Origin: an uncultured Eubacteriales bacterium | GTDB lineage: Bacteria; Bacillota; Clostridia; Oscillospirales; CAG-272 | Length of the DNA stretch: 15,392 bases | Reading direction: 5' to 3' | Assembly: GCA_905201895.1 (NCBI GenBank) | Contig: CAJKPX010000051.1 | Span: 1 to 15,392, forward strand | Shown here: one piece after another, positions 6,403 through 13,169 of the stretch | Position numbering within the stretch: the stretch's first letter is position 1 | Layout of the letters: the number at the start of each line of letters is the position of its first letter | The notes under the pieces: model-generated | Database searches by the model: none | What the model saw: only the letters and a program-made list of their open reading frames with translations | Told to the model about the DNA's origin: nothing | Translations under genes and position numbers: made by a program

Positions 6403-7809
6403 TTACCAGCGAACGCCAACGTCGATTTCCGCCCAGCCTGCCCTTGCGTAGTCACCGTTGATCGGCATCACGCGGCGCAGAAGTGCGGCAGTATAGGTGC
6501 ATGCCTTGATGCCCTTGAGATCGGTAATATCCTCAAAGCCGCCCACACCCATGAGCAGCACGATCGGCATGCCCTTGGTGAGTGTGTGCCAGGTGGTGTG
6601 CATGTAGCCCATGACCTCGCCGCCCTGTGCCGTTTTGAGTGCTGTGTCGATCTGTGCGCGTCCTTCGTCCCAGGGGCAGAACAGGCAATCGAAGCCTGCT
6701 TGCTTGAACACCGAAACGGTTTCCACGGGAGCTTCGGGCGCGCGGTATTGCCAATCGGCGATCACACACGAGCGACTCAGGTGCGCGAGCATATAATCCT
6801 CGGCCTCGGGAGTGGGGGCATTGCAGGTGTAGCGGTTGTTGGGGTTGTAGTGCGCGTGGCGGTAAAGGAACATGTCACCCCAAACGATCGGACGTCGACC
6901 GCTTGCCCCCAGATCCTCTGCAATTTCATTGATAAAATCGCAGAGCAGGCTCATGTTTTTCTCGGTGAATTCAAAATTGAATGCTTCGTCGCATCCGATG
7001 TGAAAATAACTGCCCTCGCCGCAGAGCTCAATCAGCTCCTCACGGATATGGCGCAGAAGCGCGCGCACCTTTTGCTTTTTGATGTCCCAACACCAGCCGT
7101 CCTCGCTGAAATAGGTTTGCAGGGTCGGGTTCTGGTCGAGCACCACGTGTTTGCCGTGCATCACACGGCCCGCCGAAGCGTGTCCCCAATGGTTGAACAT
7201 CGGGATGATCTCAACGCCGAGGTCGCGTGCTTCACGGATGATCGGTGCTACCTCATCCTTGGTAAAGCCATGCGACCACGACAACTCGCGCATGCAATCG
7301 TATTGGAGCATACCCCAGAATTCGAGCACCACGTGGGTGAATTTGAGCGCGCCGCAAAGACGCACGAAGCGTTGCAGCTCCCAGAGCCTGGTTTCGGGAA
7401 AGATACAATAATGGATCATGCGGTTTTGAACCAATGGATGGTCCAAAATCTCACAGCATGCGATCTGCGCGGCGGTCCTACCATCGACGTCGATCGCCTC
7501 GATGCGGTCGAGCAGGGTAACTACACCGCGCAGAAGATCACTCTCGTTATTCGCCGCAACGCAGATGCCGTCGGGCGCGACGCGGATGCTGTAATCGTAG
7601 CCATCGAGCGGCAGAGGCAGCGTCTCTCCGATCGAAAAGATATATTCCGAGCTCTCACAGAAGCTGATCTCGGAGGCTTGATAGGCAAAATTGCGCCAAA
7701 ATTCCCGTAAAACGGGCGTGTTGACGCAGGGGTGTGCGATTGCCTTGGCATGCTCGGGAAGGAGAAAGGATCCTTCCTTTTGCGTCATATTTTGAGGATG
7801 AAAAATCAT
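6403..7809 (-). CDS. GH20 beta-N-acetylhexosaminidase-like glycosidase
   Basis: The 468-residue protein has the glycoside hydrolase family 20 plan: a small N-terminal alpha/beta domain (about 20-125), then a TIM barrel with HVVLEFWGMLQYD (159-171), IIPMFNHWGHA (201-211) and the catalytic pair in HIGCDEA (270-276), where D274 and E275 would be the acetamido-assisting Asp and the acid/base Glu. The family signature is usually HxGGDE; Cys in place of the second Gly occurs, as far as I recall, in the HexD-like subgroup. Such enzymes release terminal GlcNAc or GalNAc. No signal peptide is seen, so it probably acts on imported oligosaccharides. Start at 7809 was chosen for the AAGGAGAG site just upstream; the longer frame from 7845 would begin inside the promoter. 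Control by the divergent AraC regulator is likely. Confidence 0.87.
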   Translation of the reverse strand: MIFHPQNMTQKEGSFLLPEHAKAIAHPCVNTPVLREFWRNFAYQASEISFCESSEYIFSIGETLPLPLDGYDYSIRVAPDGICVAANNESDLLRGVVTLLDRIEAIDVDGRTAAQIACCEILDHPLVQNRMIHYCIFPETRLWELQRFVRLCGALKFTHVVLEFWGMLQYDCMRELSWSHGFTKDEVAPIIREARDLGVEIIPMFNHWGHASAGRVMHGKHVVLDQNPTLQTYFSEDGWCWDIKKQKVRALLRHIREELIELCGEGSYFHIGCDEAFNFEFTEKNMSLLCDFINEIAEDLGASGRRPIVWGDMFLYRHAHYNPNNRYTCNAPTPEAEDYMLAHLSRSCVIADWQYRAPEAPVETVSVFKQAGFDCLFCPWDEGRAQIDTALKTAQGGEVMGYMHTTWHTLTKGMPIVLLMGVGGFEDITDLKGIKACTYTAALLRRVMPINGDYARAGWAEIDVGVRW

Positions 7810-7835
7810 ACGCGCTCTCCTTTGCGTTTTTTTAT

Positions 7836-7864
7836 AGTATAACATACGGAAAAGAAATTTTTAA
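7836..7864 (-). promoter_or_regulatory. Promoter of the GH20 / 4Fe-4S unit
   Basis: On the minus strand a TATACT -10 is preceded by TGT (extended -10), and TTAAAA lies 17 bases upstream as a four-of-six -35. The sequence TATGTTATACT also appears at the lipoprotein 1 promoter. No other promoter is obvious between the GH20 gene and the two downstream genes. Confidence 0.6.
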
Positions 7865-7883
7865 CCGCTTTTTTCATCAAAAA

Positions 7884-7903
7884 GGTGGACTTTTTAGTCA
7901 TCC
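7884..7903. promoter_or_regulatory. Imperfect inverted repeat, possible operator
   Basis: GGTGGACT (7884-7891), TTTT, AGTCATCC (7896-7903) match as an inverted repeat at six of eight positions. It covers the -35 of the rightward regulator promoter and lies about 20 bases behind the leftward -35, a natural place for a factor that controls both genes. Confidence 0.35.
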
Positions 7904-7914
7904 TATGATATAAT
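7886..7914 (+). promoter_or_regulatory. Promoter of AraC-family regulator 1
   Basis: TATAAT (7909-7914) is a perfect -10, with TGGACT (7886-7891) 17 bases upstream as a four-of-six -35. Transcription would start near 7921. Confidence 0.6.
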
Positions 7915-7952
7915 GTCGGCAGGAAGGTATGCTCACACGGAGGAGAGATACG

Positions 7953-8699
7953 ATGATATACGATTTTGAGGACTTGGAGCTTCGGCCGATCAGTGTTGGT
8001 CGTTTTACGCATAAGGACGGTTTCTTTGATGTCAAGGCGCGTCCGTATGCCTCGATCTCATTCCGCATTTGTGGGAAGGGGAGCTTTGAGGTGGAGGGCG
8101 AGCACCTGGAAAGTGAGGCAGGGGACGTGCTCTTTATTCCGTCGGGGACGCCCTATCGGGTGGACTATTCGTGCAGTGAGAGCATTGTTGTGCATATGCA
8201 AGGCTGCAGCTACGTGCACGCCGAGAGCATTTCCCTGCAAAACGCCGCTTCGATCGAGGGCTGCTTTTGCCGATTACTCGACGCCTGGAATGAGCGTCAT
8301 TCAGTCAATCGGGCAAAATCCATGATCTATGATATTCTGAATCGCATGGCAGAGGATCGCACAAGCGGCATGCGTGACACGGCGTTTGCGGCGTGCGTTG
8401 CCTATCTTGAGGCACATTTTTGCGATCCCGAGCTCACGGTTGCCGAAGTCTGCGCCGCAGGCTTTCTCAGCGCCGCGAGCCTGCAGAGGAAGTTCCACGA
8501 GCATTTTCATCTCTCGCCCAAGCAATATCTCACCCGCTTGCGCATGAACCGCGCCATGGAGCTCCTGATCGCCTGCGAGCTTTCGATTCGCGAGATCGCG
8601 CAGGCGTGCGGCTTTTCGGATGAAAAATACTTCTCCAGAGCCTTTCGCAATCAATACGGGTATCCGCCCTCGCAGATGCAGAAGAACATTTTGGTATAG
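7953..8699 (+). CDS. AraC-family transcriptional regulator 1
   Basis: The 248-residue protein has an N-terminal cupin-like ligand domain (about 10-90; note FEVEGEHLESEAGDVLFIPSG at 45-65) and a C-terminal double helix-turn-helix (about 145-245). The first recognition unit is LTVAEVCAAGFLSAASLQRKF (161-181); the second is SIREIAQACGFSDEKYFSRAF (211-231), followed by the typical G-x-x-P-S-Q end. Start at 7953 has GGAGGAG seven bases upstream; an ATG at 7929 would crowd its ribosome binding site. It is divergent from the GH20 gene with facing promoters, so it most likely senses a sugar or sugar derivative and switches that unit. The ligand is not deducible. Confidence 0.92.
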   Translation: MIYDFEDLELRPISVGRFTHKDGFFDVKARPYASISFRICGKGSFEVEGEHLESEAGDVLFIPSGTPYRVDYSCSESIVVHMQGCSYVHAESISLQNAASIEGCFCRLLDAWNERHSVNRAKSMIYDILNRMAEDRTSGMRDTAFAACVAYLEAHFCDPELTVAEVCAAGFLSAASLQRKFHEHFHLSPKQYLTRLRMNRAMELLIACELSIREIAQACGFSDEKYFSRAFRNQYGYPPSQMQKNILV

Positions 8700-8764
8700 T
8701 CTTTTTGCTCGGTCCGAGGCGGTTCGTTTTTACCGTAAAATATTTTTCGTTTTCTTTTTTGTCA

Positions 8765-8793
8765 TTGACAGGTTTTTTCGGGTATGTTATAAT
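8765..8793 (+). promoter_or_regulatory. Perfect consensus promoter of lipoprotein gene 4
   Basis: TTGACA (8765-8770), a 17-base spacer, and TATAAT (8788-8793) with a TGT extension: full consensus in both boxes. Its spacer shares 13 of 17 bases with the lipoprotein 1 promoter. Strong constitutive expression is expected unless repressed. Between the regulator stop and this promoter only a weak four-pair hairpin near 8708-8718 is seen. Confidence 0.9.
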
Positions 8794-8824
8794 ATAAATA
8801 CAACTATATTTTGTGGAGGTAAAG

Positions 8825-10942
8825 ATGAGGCGGTTTGTTGTATTTTTGATTTGTTTTGCTATTCTTTTCTCATTGTGTGCCTGTGATCCCGACAAGCCGC
8901 AGGGCAGCATCGGCAACGGCACCGATGCGATGACGGACTCAACCGATGAAGCGTCCGATTCAACCTCCGACGGCACCGCCGAAACCAACGGTCCGACTCT
9001 CGGCGGCACAGACCTGCCTATTTACAGAGTGGAGGACGAGTTCGGTTTTTTAGGGCAAACCACCTTCAGCAGGGTTGAGAAAACCGACGATCCATCCAAG
9101 CTTCGCTATTCGATCCTGGGGCTCGACGGCAACGTGCTCTTTACCGAGGAGCGCGATCAATCGCTCCGTGTTATCGCCGATCCCGACTATCGTCGTTCCT
9201 CTTTCGTGAAGATCTCCTATTGCAACGAAGCAGGGGTACGCGTGACGAAATATTACGATGCTGTGGCAAACCGTGTTTCTGCGGAATATACGGACGTTTT
9301 AGAAGCCGAAGATGGCATCGTTGCCTATCGGAAGACTGACGGCAATCGGGTTCGCGTGATCGTGGAGAGCCTTTTCGATGACAGCATTTACAAGGAATAC
9401 ACGCTTGACCCAAAAGATGCGGAGGCGACCTCCTGTGTGGCAAGGATTTCGCGCGGCAATCTCTATCTGCGGCTGGAGAAAACAACGGTGCTCCCCATTT
9501 ATGATGCGGGATACGACTATTTTGGTTCTTACGGCGCGATCATAGAGCTGATCGACGAGATCAGGATCATTTCCTATTATTGCGGAGAGGATGCCGACTA
9601 CGCTTCCATCCTCGGCGTCACCGACGCACGCGAGCTCGATCTGCTCGATCTGTTTCTCGAGAGCTTCCAAGCGGATGGCTTTTACGCATATGCACTCAGG
9701 GATCTCAACTGTGATGGCGTGTTTGAGCTGATCCTCTTCGCTGCGAAAAGAGAGAGTATTTCTGCAATTTTCAGCATGGTTGATGGCAAGCCGATTCTTT
9801 TGGGGCACTATTCGGGATCAACGTACTGTTACGTGGATCACAATGGCGTCATTTACGTATGCGAGCGTGATTTCTATGGGGATATTTCCCGCAACTATTA
9901 TCGGATCGCAGAGGACGGCGCATCTCTGGAGCTTCTGGCGGCGGTTGCGATCGACTATTCCGCACCCCCGACGGGAGGAGGATACTTAGCGGATTATTAC
10001 CGTGTGGAGAACGGTGCGCGAATCCCCATCACGAGGGATGAATATTACGGAATATGCGGCGCGTACCTCTATCCGAGCTTCAACCTGCTCCAATACTGCG
10101 CGCGGCTCGATTATCACTCCGGTAGCGATGCTGCTCGGCAGGTGGACGCAAAAAACGCCCTTCTCATGGCACTGAAGAATCAGAGCAAGGTCTTTGATCA
10201 CGCAACCGACCGTTTCTGTTTTTTGTCAGAATACGTGCTCGCGGAGCAGGCGGGACCGCTTGCCGAGGTGGATGGGCTCAGCTATACCTTTTTGGACCTC
10301 GACTGCGATGCTGTGGGGGAGCTGGTTATCTCGGATGGCGACGCGACACTGATCCTGCGCTATGAGGAGGGGGCTGTTTCGCTTTATCGCTATGCGCTCC
10401 CGACCGAGAAGCTCTATGACAACGGCACGTTTGATTCCTCTCCCAACGGACAAACCGCTGTGAAGCAAGCCTCTCGCCTCGTTTTCGTTGACGGAGAGGT
10501 GCTGACGAGAACGGCATGGCGCACTGTGAACGATGGAGCGGCAAATGCGGAATACTATTGGCGTGGACGGCGCGTGAAGAAGACGTCTTTTGCCGAATAT
10601 TTGGAAAAGTATCCCTATGAAAGTGCTGCTTTTTTGCCGCTTTCGATTCCGTTGGAGGTTAAGATCTCGCCCGAGCAGGCATGGGAGATCGCCAACGCTT
10701 ATTGGGGTGAAGCCGACGGCAGGACGGACGGTGCTGCCGGTACCACGCTGGTCAGTTGCGTCAAGCTGCTTGATCGCTTCGATATTCCGCTTGGCTACTA
10801 TCGTGTGGTGCTCCTCTGTGAGCATCATCGTCATTCAAATGAAACATGTTCCATGTCCTACGTAGGTTTTTGGCAAGACGTGCTTGTCAATATGCACACA
10901 GGAGAATGCACGCCCTGCCGACCGCTCTACGAGGGCAAGTGA
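8825..10942 (+). CDS. Lipoprotein 4, large multidomain family member
   Basis: The 705-residue product starts at ATG 8825 (GGAGGT five bases upstream; a GTG at 8813 precedes that site and is unlikely). The signal ends FSLCAC with Cys20 lipidated, followed by an Asp/Ser/Thr linker (21-62). Residues about 66-225 match the N-terminal region of lipoprotein 1. Residues about 265-410 look like a diverged middle domain with LRDLNCDGVFEL (291-302), and 440-608 are a second one with LDLDCDAVGEL (490-500). The C-terminal domain (611-700) reads KISPEQAWEIANAYW and ends VLVNMHTGEC, as in lipoproteins 2 and 3. It thus contains every module seen in the shorter paralogues. It ends 45 bases before a terminator. 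Exported, membrane-anchored, function unknown. Confidence 0.92.
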   Translation: MRRFVVFLICFAILFSLCACDPDKPQGSIGNGTDAMTDSTDEASDSTSDGTAETNGPTLGGTDLPIYRVEDEFGFLGQTTFSRVEKTDDPSKLRYSILGLDGNVLFTEERDQSLRVIADPDYRRSSFVKISYCNEAGVRVTKYYDAVANRVSAEYTDVLEAEDGIVAYRKTDGNRVRVIVESLFDDSIYKEYTLDPKDAEATSCVARISRGNLYLRLEKTTVLPIYDAGYDYFGSYGAIIELIDEIRIISYYCGEDADYASILGVTDARELDLLDLFLESFQADGFYAYALRDLNCDGVFELILFAAKRESISAIFSMVDGKPILLGHYSGSTYCYVDHNGVIYVCERDFYGDISRNYYRIAEDGASLELLAAVAIDYSAPPTGGGYLADYYRVENGARIPITRDEYYGICGAYLYPSFNLLQYCARLDYHSGSDAARQVDAKNALLMALKNQSKVFDHATDRFCFLSEYVLAEQAGPLAEVDGLSYTFLDLDCDAVGELVISDGDATLILRYEEGAVSLYRYALPTEKLYDNGTFDSSPNGQTAVKQASRLVFVDGEVLTRTAWRTVNDGAANAEYYWRGRRVKKTSFAEYLEKYPYESAAFLPLSIPLEVKISPEQAWEIANAYWGEADGRTDGAAGTTLVSCVKLLDRFDIPLGYYRVVLLCEHHRHSNETCSMSYVGFWQDVLVNMHTGECTPCRPLYEGK

Positions 10943-10987
10943 GCGCGCGATGAGTAGGTCGCCGTCAGGTTGGTAAAGGGCAGGTGA

Positions 10988-11030
10988 GGCGCCTCGAATT
11001 CTTGCGAATTTGAGGCGCCCCATCTTTTTT
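10988..11030 (+). terminator. Rho-independent terminator after lipoprotein 4
   Basis: GGCGCCTCGAATTC (10988-11001) pairs with GAATTTGAGGCGCC (11006-11019) around TTGC, with one G-T wobble, followed by CCATCTTTTTT. The T run lies five bases past the stem, slightly far, but the 14-pair stem is strong. Confidence 0.88.
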
Positions 11031-11096
11031 GGGGATATATCGGTGCTCGGCTTTGCATGATCTACTGCTCCCAAACCCGTTTTTTATCAAAATGAG

Positions 11097-11125
11097 TTGC
11101 AATCGGGAGCGTTTCGTGGTAAAAT
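11097..11125 (+). promoter_or_regulatory. Promoter of the alpha/beta hydrolase gene
   Basis: TTGCAA (11097-11102) and TAAAAT (11120-11125) stand 17 bases apart; TGG before the -10 gives an extended box. Confidence 0.6.
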
Positions 11126-11161
11126 ATATAACGGAAATCAAAGGAAGGGTGGCGTTTTTGC

Positions 11162-12109
11162 TTGGAATATTGGATCATACCACTCGCGGTGCTCGGTGCG
11201 GCGCTTTTGCTCGTGCTTGTTGTGATGTGCTTTTGTTTTTTCAAAATGTTTTATGCGGTGCGGCGCAAGCCGAAGAACACCGAGGAATATCCCACACCCG
11301 ACGGCGCGATCTACGATCCGCACCGCGCACAGATGGTAGCGTGGATCAAGGAGCTCCGCGCGATGGAGCACACCGACTTTTCGGTGACCTCCTTTGACGG
11401 GCTGCGCCTCTGCGGAAAATATTACGAATATAAAAAAGGTGCCCCGATCGAGATCCTCTTTCACGGCTATCGCGGAACCGCCGAGCGAGACCTCTGCGGC
11501 GGCGTGTTCCGTTGCTTTGAGTTGGGGCACAATGCGCTGATCGTCGACCAACGTGCGGCAGGTGCGAGCGAGGGAAGGGTGATTACCTTTGGCGAGCGTG
11601 AGCGCCGCGATTGCCTGACGTGGGTGGATTTCGTGCTCCGACATGTTGATGCCGATGCGAGAATCATCCTCACGGGCATCTCGATGGGCGCTGCCACCGT
11701 GATGAGTGCCGCCTCGATGGAGCTGCCGCCAAACGTGGTGGGGATCCTTGCCGATTGCGGCTATACATCCACGCGTGCGATCGTGAAAAAGGTGATGCGT
11801 GACCTACGTCTGCCTGCCGATCTGCTCTATCCGCTTGCTCGGTTGAGTGCCATTCTGCTGGGCGGCTTTGATCCCGACGCCTCCTCACCGATCGACTCTA
11901 TGCGGGCGTGCCGTCTCCCCGTGATCTTTTTCCACGGTGACACCGATGACTTTGTGCCCTGCTCCATGAGCGAGGAGAATTTTGCCGCCTGCGCCGCCGA
12001 GCACAAGCGTCTTGTTGTCATACCCAACGCAGGGCACGGGCTTTGCTTCCCCGTGGATCAGCAGGGCTATCTTGCCGAGCTCGACGCCTTCTTTGCGCCC
12101 CATCTCTGA
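11162..12109 (+). CDS. Membrane-anchored alpha/beta hydrolase
   Basis: The 315-residue protein begins with one hydrophobic segment (about 5-30) and a basic stretch (YAVRRK), so the catalytic part is tethered to the membrane. The alpha/beta-hydrolase core shows ILFHGYRG (98-105, oxyanion region), the nucleophile elbow GISMGA with Ser174, the acid in HGDTDDFVP with Asp263, and His292 in NAGHGLCF. These make a complete Ser-Asp-His triad; family members are esterases, lipases or peptidases, and the substrate cannot be read from sequence. The start is TTG: an in-frame stop lies at 11129-11131, no ATG or GTG intervenes, and AAGGAAGGG is about twelve bases upstream; a later ATG would cut the membrane segment. 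It has its own promoter and is convergent with the second AraC gene. Confidence 0.88.
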   Translation: MEYWIIPLAVLGAALLLVLVVMCFCFFKMFYAVRRKPKNTEEYPTPDGAIYDPHRAQMVAWIKELRAMEHTDFSVTSFDGLRLCGKYYEYKKGAPIEILFHGYRGTAERDLCGGVFRCFELGHNALIVDQRAAGASEGRVITFGERERRDCLTWVDFVLRHVDADARIILTGISMGAATVMSAASMELPPNVVGILADCGYTSTRAIVKKVMRDLRLPADLLYPLARLSAILLGGFDPDASSPIDSMRACRLPVIFFHGDTDDFVPCSMSEENFAACAAEHKRLVVIPNAGHGLCFPVDQQGYLAELDAFFAPHL

Positions 12110-12167
12110 GCTTTTCGGGGCGTCCCGTCAAATGCTTTGCTCGGTCGCTGTTGCAGTCCGATATATG

Positions 12168-12215
12168 AAAATGCTCCGTCCCGATCGCAGATTGCGATTG
12201 AGACGGAGCATTTTT
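12168..12215. terminator. Bidirectional terminator between convergent genes
   Basis: AAAATGCTCCGTC (12168-12180) pairs with GACGGAGCATTTT (12202-12214); an inner TCGCA / TGCGA hairpin (12185-12197) sits in the loop. A-run before and T-run after allow termination of the hydrolase on + and of AraC regulator 2 on the minus strand. Confidence 0.88.
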
Positions 12216-12216
12216 G

Positions 12217-13005
12217 TCAGCATGAGCCATGCCGATACCTTGCGGGGGTTATGCCGAGGGATTGCTTGAACACCTTGCAAAAGTATTGCAAAGAGGAAAA
12301 GCCGCTTTGGAGGGCGCATTCCTCCAGCGAGAGAAAGGGGTATTTCATCAGCTCCTGCGCTTTGCTCAACCGCACAGACGTGATATAGCGGAGCGGTGAT
12401 TGCCCGTATTTCTCCTTGAATAGGCGACGAAAATAGACCTCACTCATATCTGCTGCACGTGCGAGTGCAGAGATGCTCAAGTCGGGGTCCGTGAAATGAC
12501 AGTCAACGTAGTGCTTTGCATCTTCGATGCGGTTACGCAGCGTTTTTTCATGATATTCCACCGACTGTGAGCGGATCACGGCGGCTGTGATTGAATAGAG
12601 AATCGAGAGCTGATCTGCAAAGGCAGCGGGAGAGTCCGATTGATATGCCTTGAGCAGCTTGATAAAAAGTCCTTCCACCTGCGGTGAATTGCCAAGCGAG
12701 ACGAGCATGCACTCGCGTGCTTGATCCGAATCGAATGAAAAGTCACAATAAATATAACGATACTGATCGTTGTGAATGAACATGGTGTAGTCGGCATTTT
12801 GTGCAAGATACATGATGCTGCCTGCGCTGACGGTCATTTCTTTGCCGTTTGAGGTATAGGTGCAGGAGCCCGAGAGCACGTAAACGAAGGCATCACTGTG
12901 TCGGTTGTTGACGCCGATGAGCTTATGATGCGTTCGGTTGCGGGATCGGAGCACCCGATAGATATCCTTGATGCGGAGCTTGCCTTTGATGATTTCGTTT
13001 TGCAT
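12217..13005 (-). CDS. AraC-family transcriptional regulator 2
   Basis: The 262-residue protein has an N-terminal cupin-like domain (about 15-95; HSDAFVYVLSGSCTYTSNG at 36-54, then AGSIMYLAQNADY) and a C-terminal double helix-turn-helix (about 160-260): LSISALARAADMSEVYFRRLF (176-196) and SLEECALQSGFSSLQYFCKVF (226-246), then GITPARYR. GAGGAG lies six bases before the ATG at 13005. The gene is divergent from the glycyl radical enzyme, the standard arrangement for a local activator or repressor, so it probably responds to the enzyme's substrate or product. Its ligand is unknown. It ends two bases from the shared terminator. Confidence 0.92.
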   Translation of the reverse strand: MQNEIIKGKLRIKDIYRVLRSRNRTHHKLIGVNNRHSDAFVYVLSGSCTYTSNGKEMTVSAGSIMYLAQNADYTMFIHNDQYRYIYCDFSFDSDQARECMLVSLGNSPQVEGLFIKLLKAYQSDSPAAFADQLSILYSITAAVIRSQSVEYHEKTLRNRIEDAKHYVDCHFTDPDLSISALARAADMSEVYFRRLFKEKYGQSPLRYITSVRLSKAQELMKYPFLSLEECALQSGFSSLQYFCKVFKQSLGITPARYRHGSC

Positions 13006-13037
13006 GGTTTCTCCTCGGAATTTCGTTTTACGAATAA

Positions 13038-13066
13038 ATTATAGCGCAAATACCACCAAAAATCAA
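13038..13066 (-). promoter_or_regulatory. Promoter of AraC-family regulator 2
   Basis: On the minus strand, TTGATT (13066-13061) and a perfect TATAAT (13043-13038) are 17 bases apart. Confidence 0.75.
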
Positions 13067-13077
13067 GCAATTTTGGT
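13055..13077. promoter_or_regulatory. Inverted repeat over the regulator 2 promoter, possible operator
   Basis: ACCAAAA (13055-13061) and TTTTGGT (13071-13077) form a perfect 7-bp inverted repeat with a 9-base centre. It covers the -35 of the AraC gene and lies about 40 bases upstream of the -35 of the glycyl radical enzyme gene, fitting self-repression together with activation of the enzyme. Confidence 0.45.
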
Positions 13078-13117
13078 AATTATGTTTCGGAATGTGTAAA
13101 AATTATGTTTTTTATTC

Positions 13118-13146
13118 TTTACATCGGGAGTCTCGGGAACTATAAT
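13118..13146 (+). promoter_or_regulatory. Promoter of the glycyl radical enzyme operon
   Basis: TTTACA (13118-13123) and a perfect TATAAT (13141-13146) with a 17-base spacer. Confidence 0.8.
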
Positions 13147-13169
13147 GAAGTCAAACGGAGGTGTGAAAA

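Noticed and set aside
6586..7710. 374-residue + strand frame antisense to the GH20 gene
   Set aside because: The opposite strand encodes a complete GH20 domain with its catalytic pair; this frame is composition-driven.
8707..8735. Terminator after AraC regulator 1
   Set aside because: Only a four-pair CTCG / CGAG stem with a poor T run; too weak to call.
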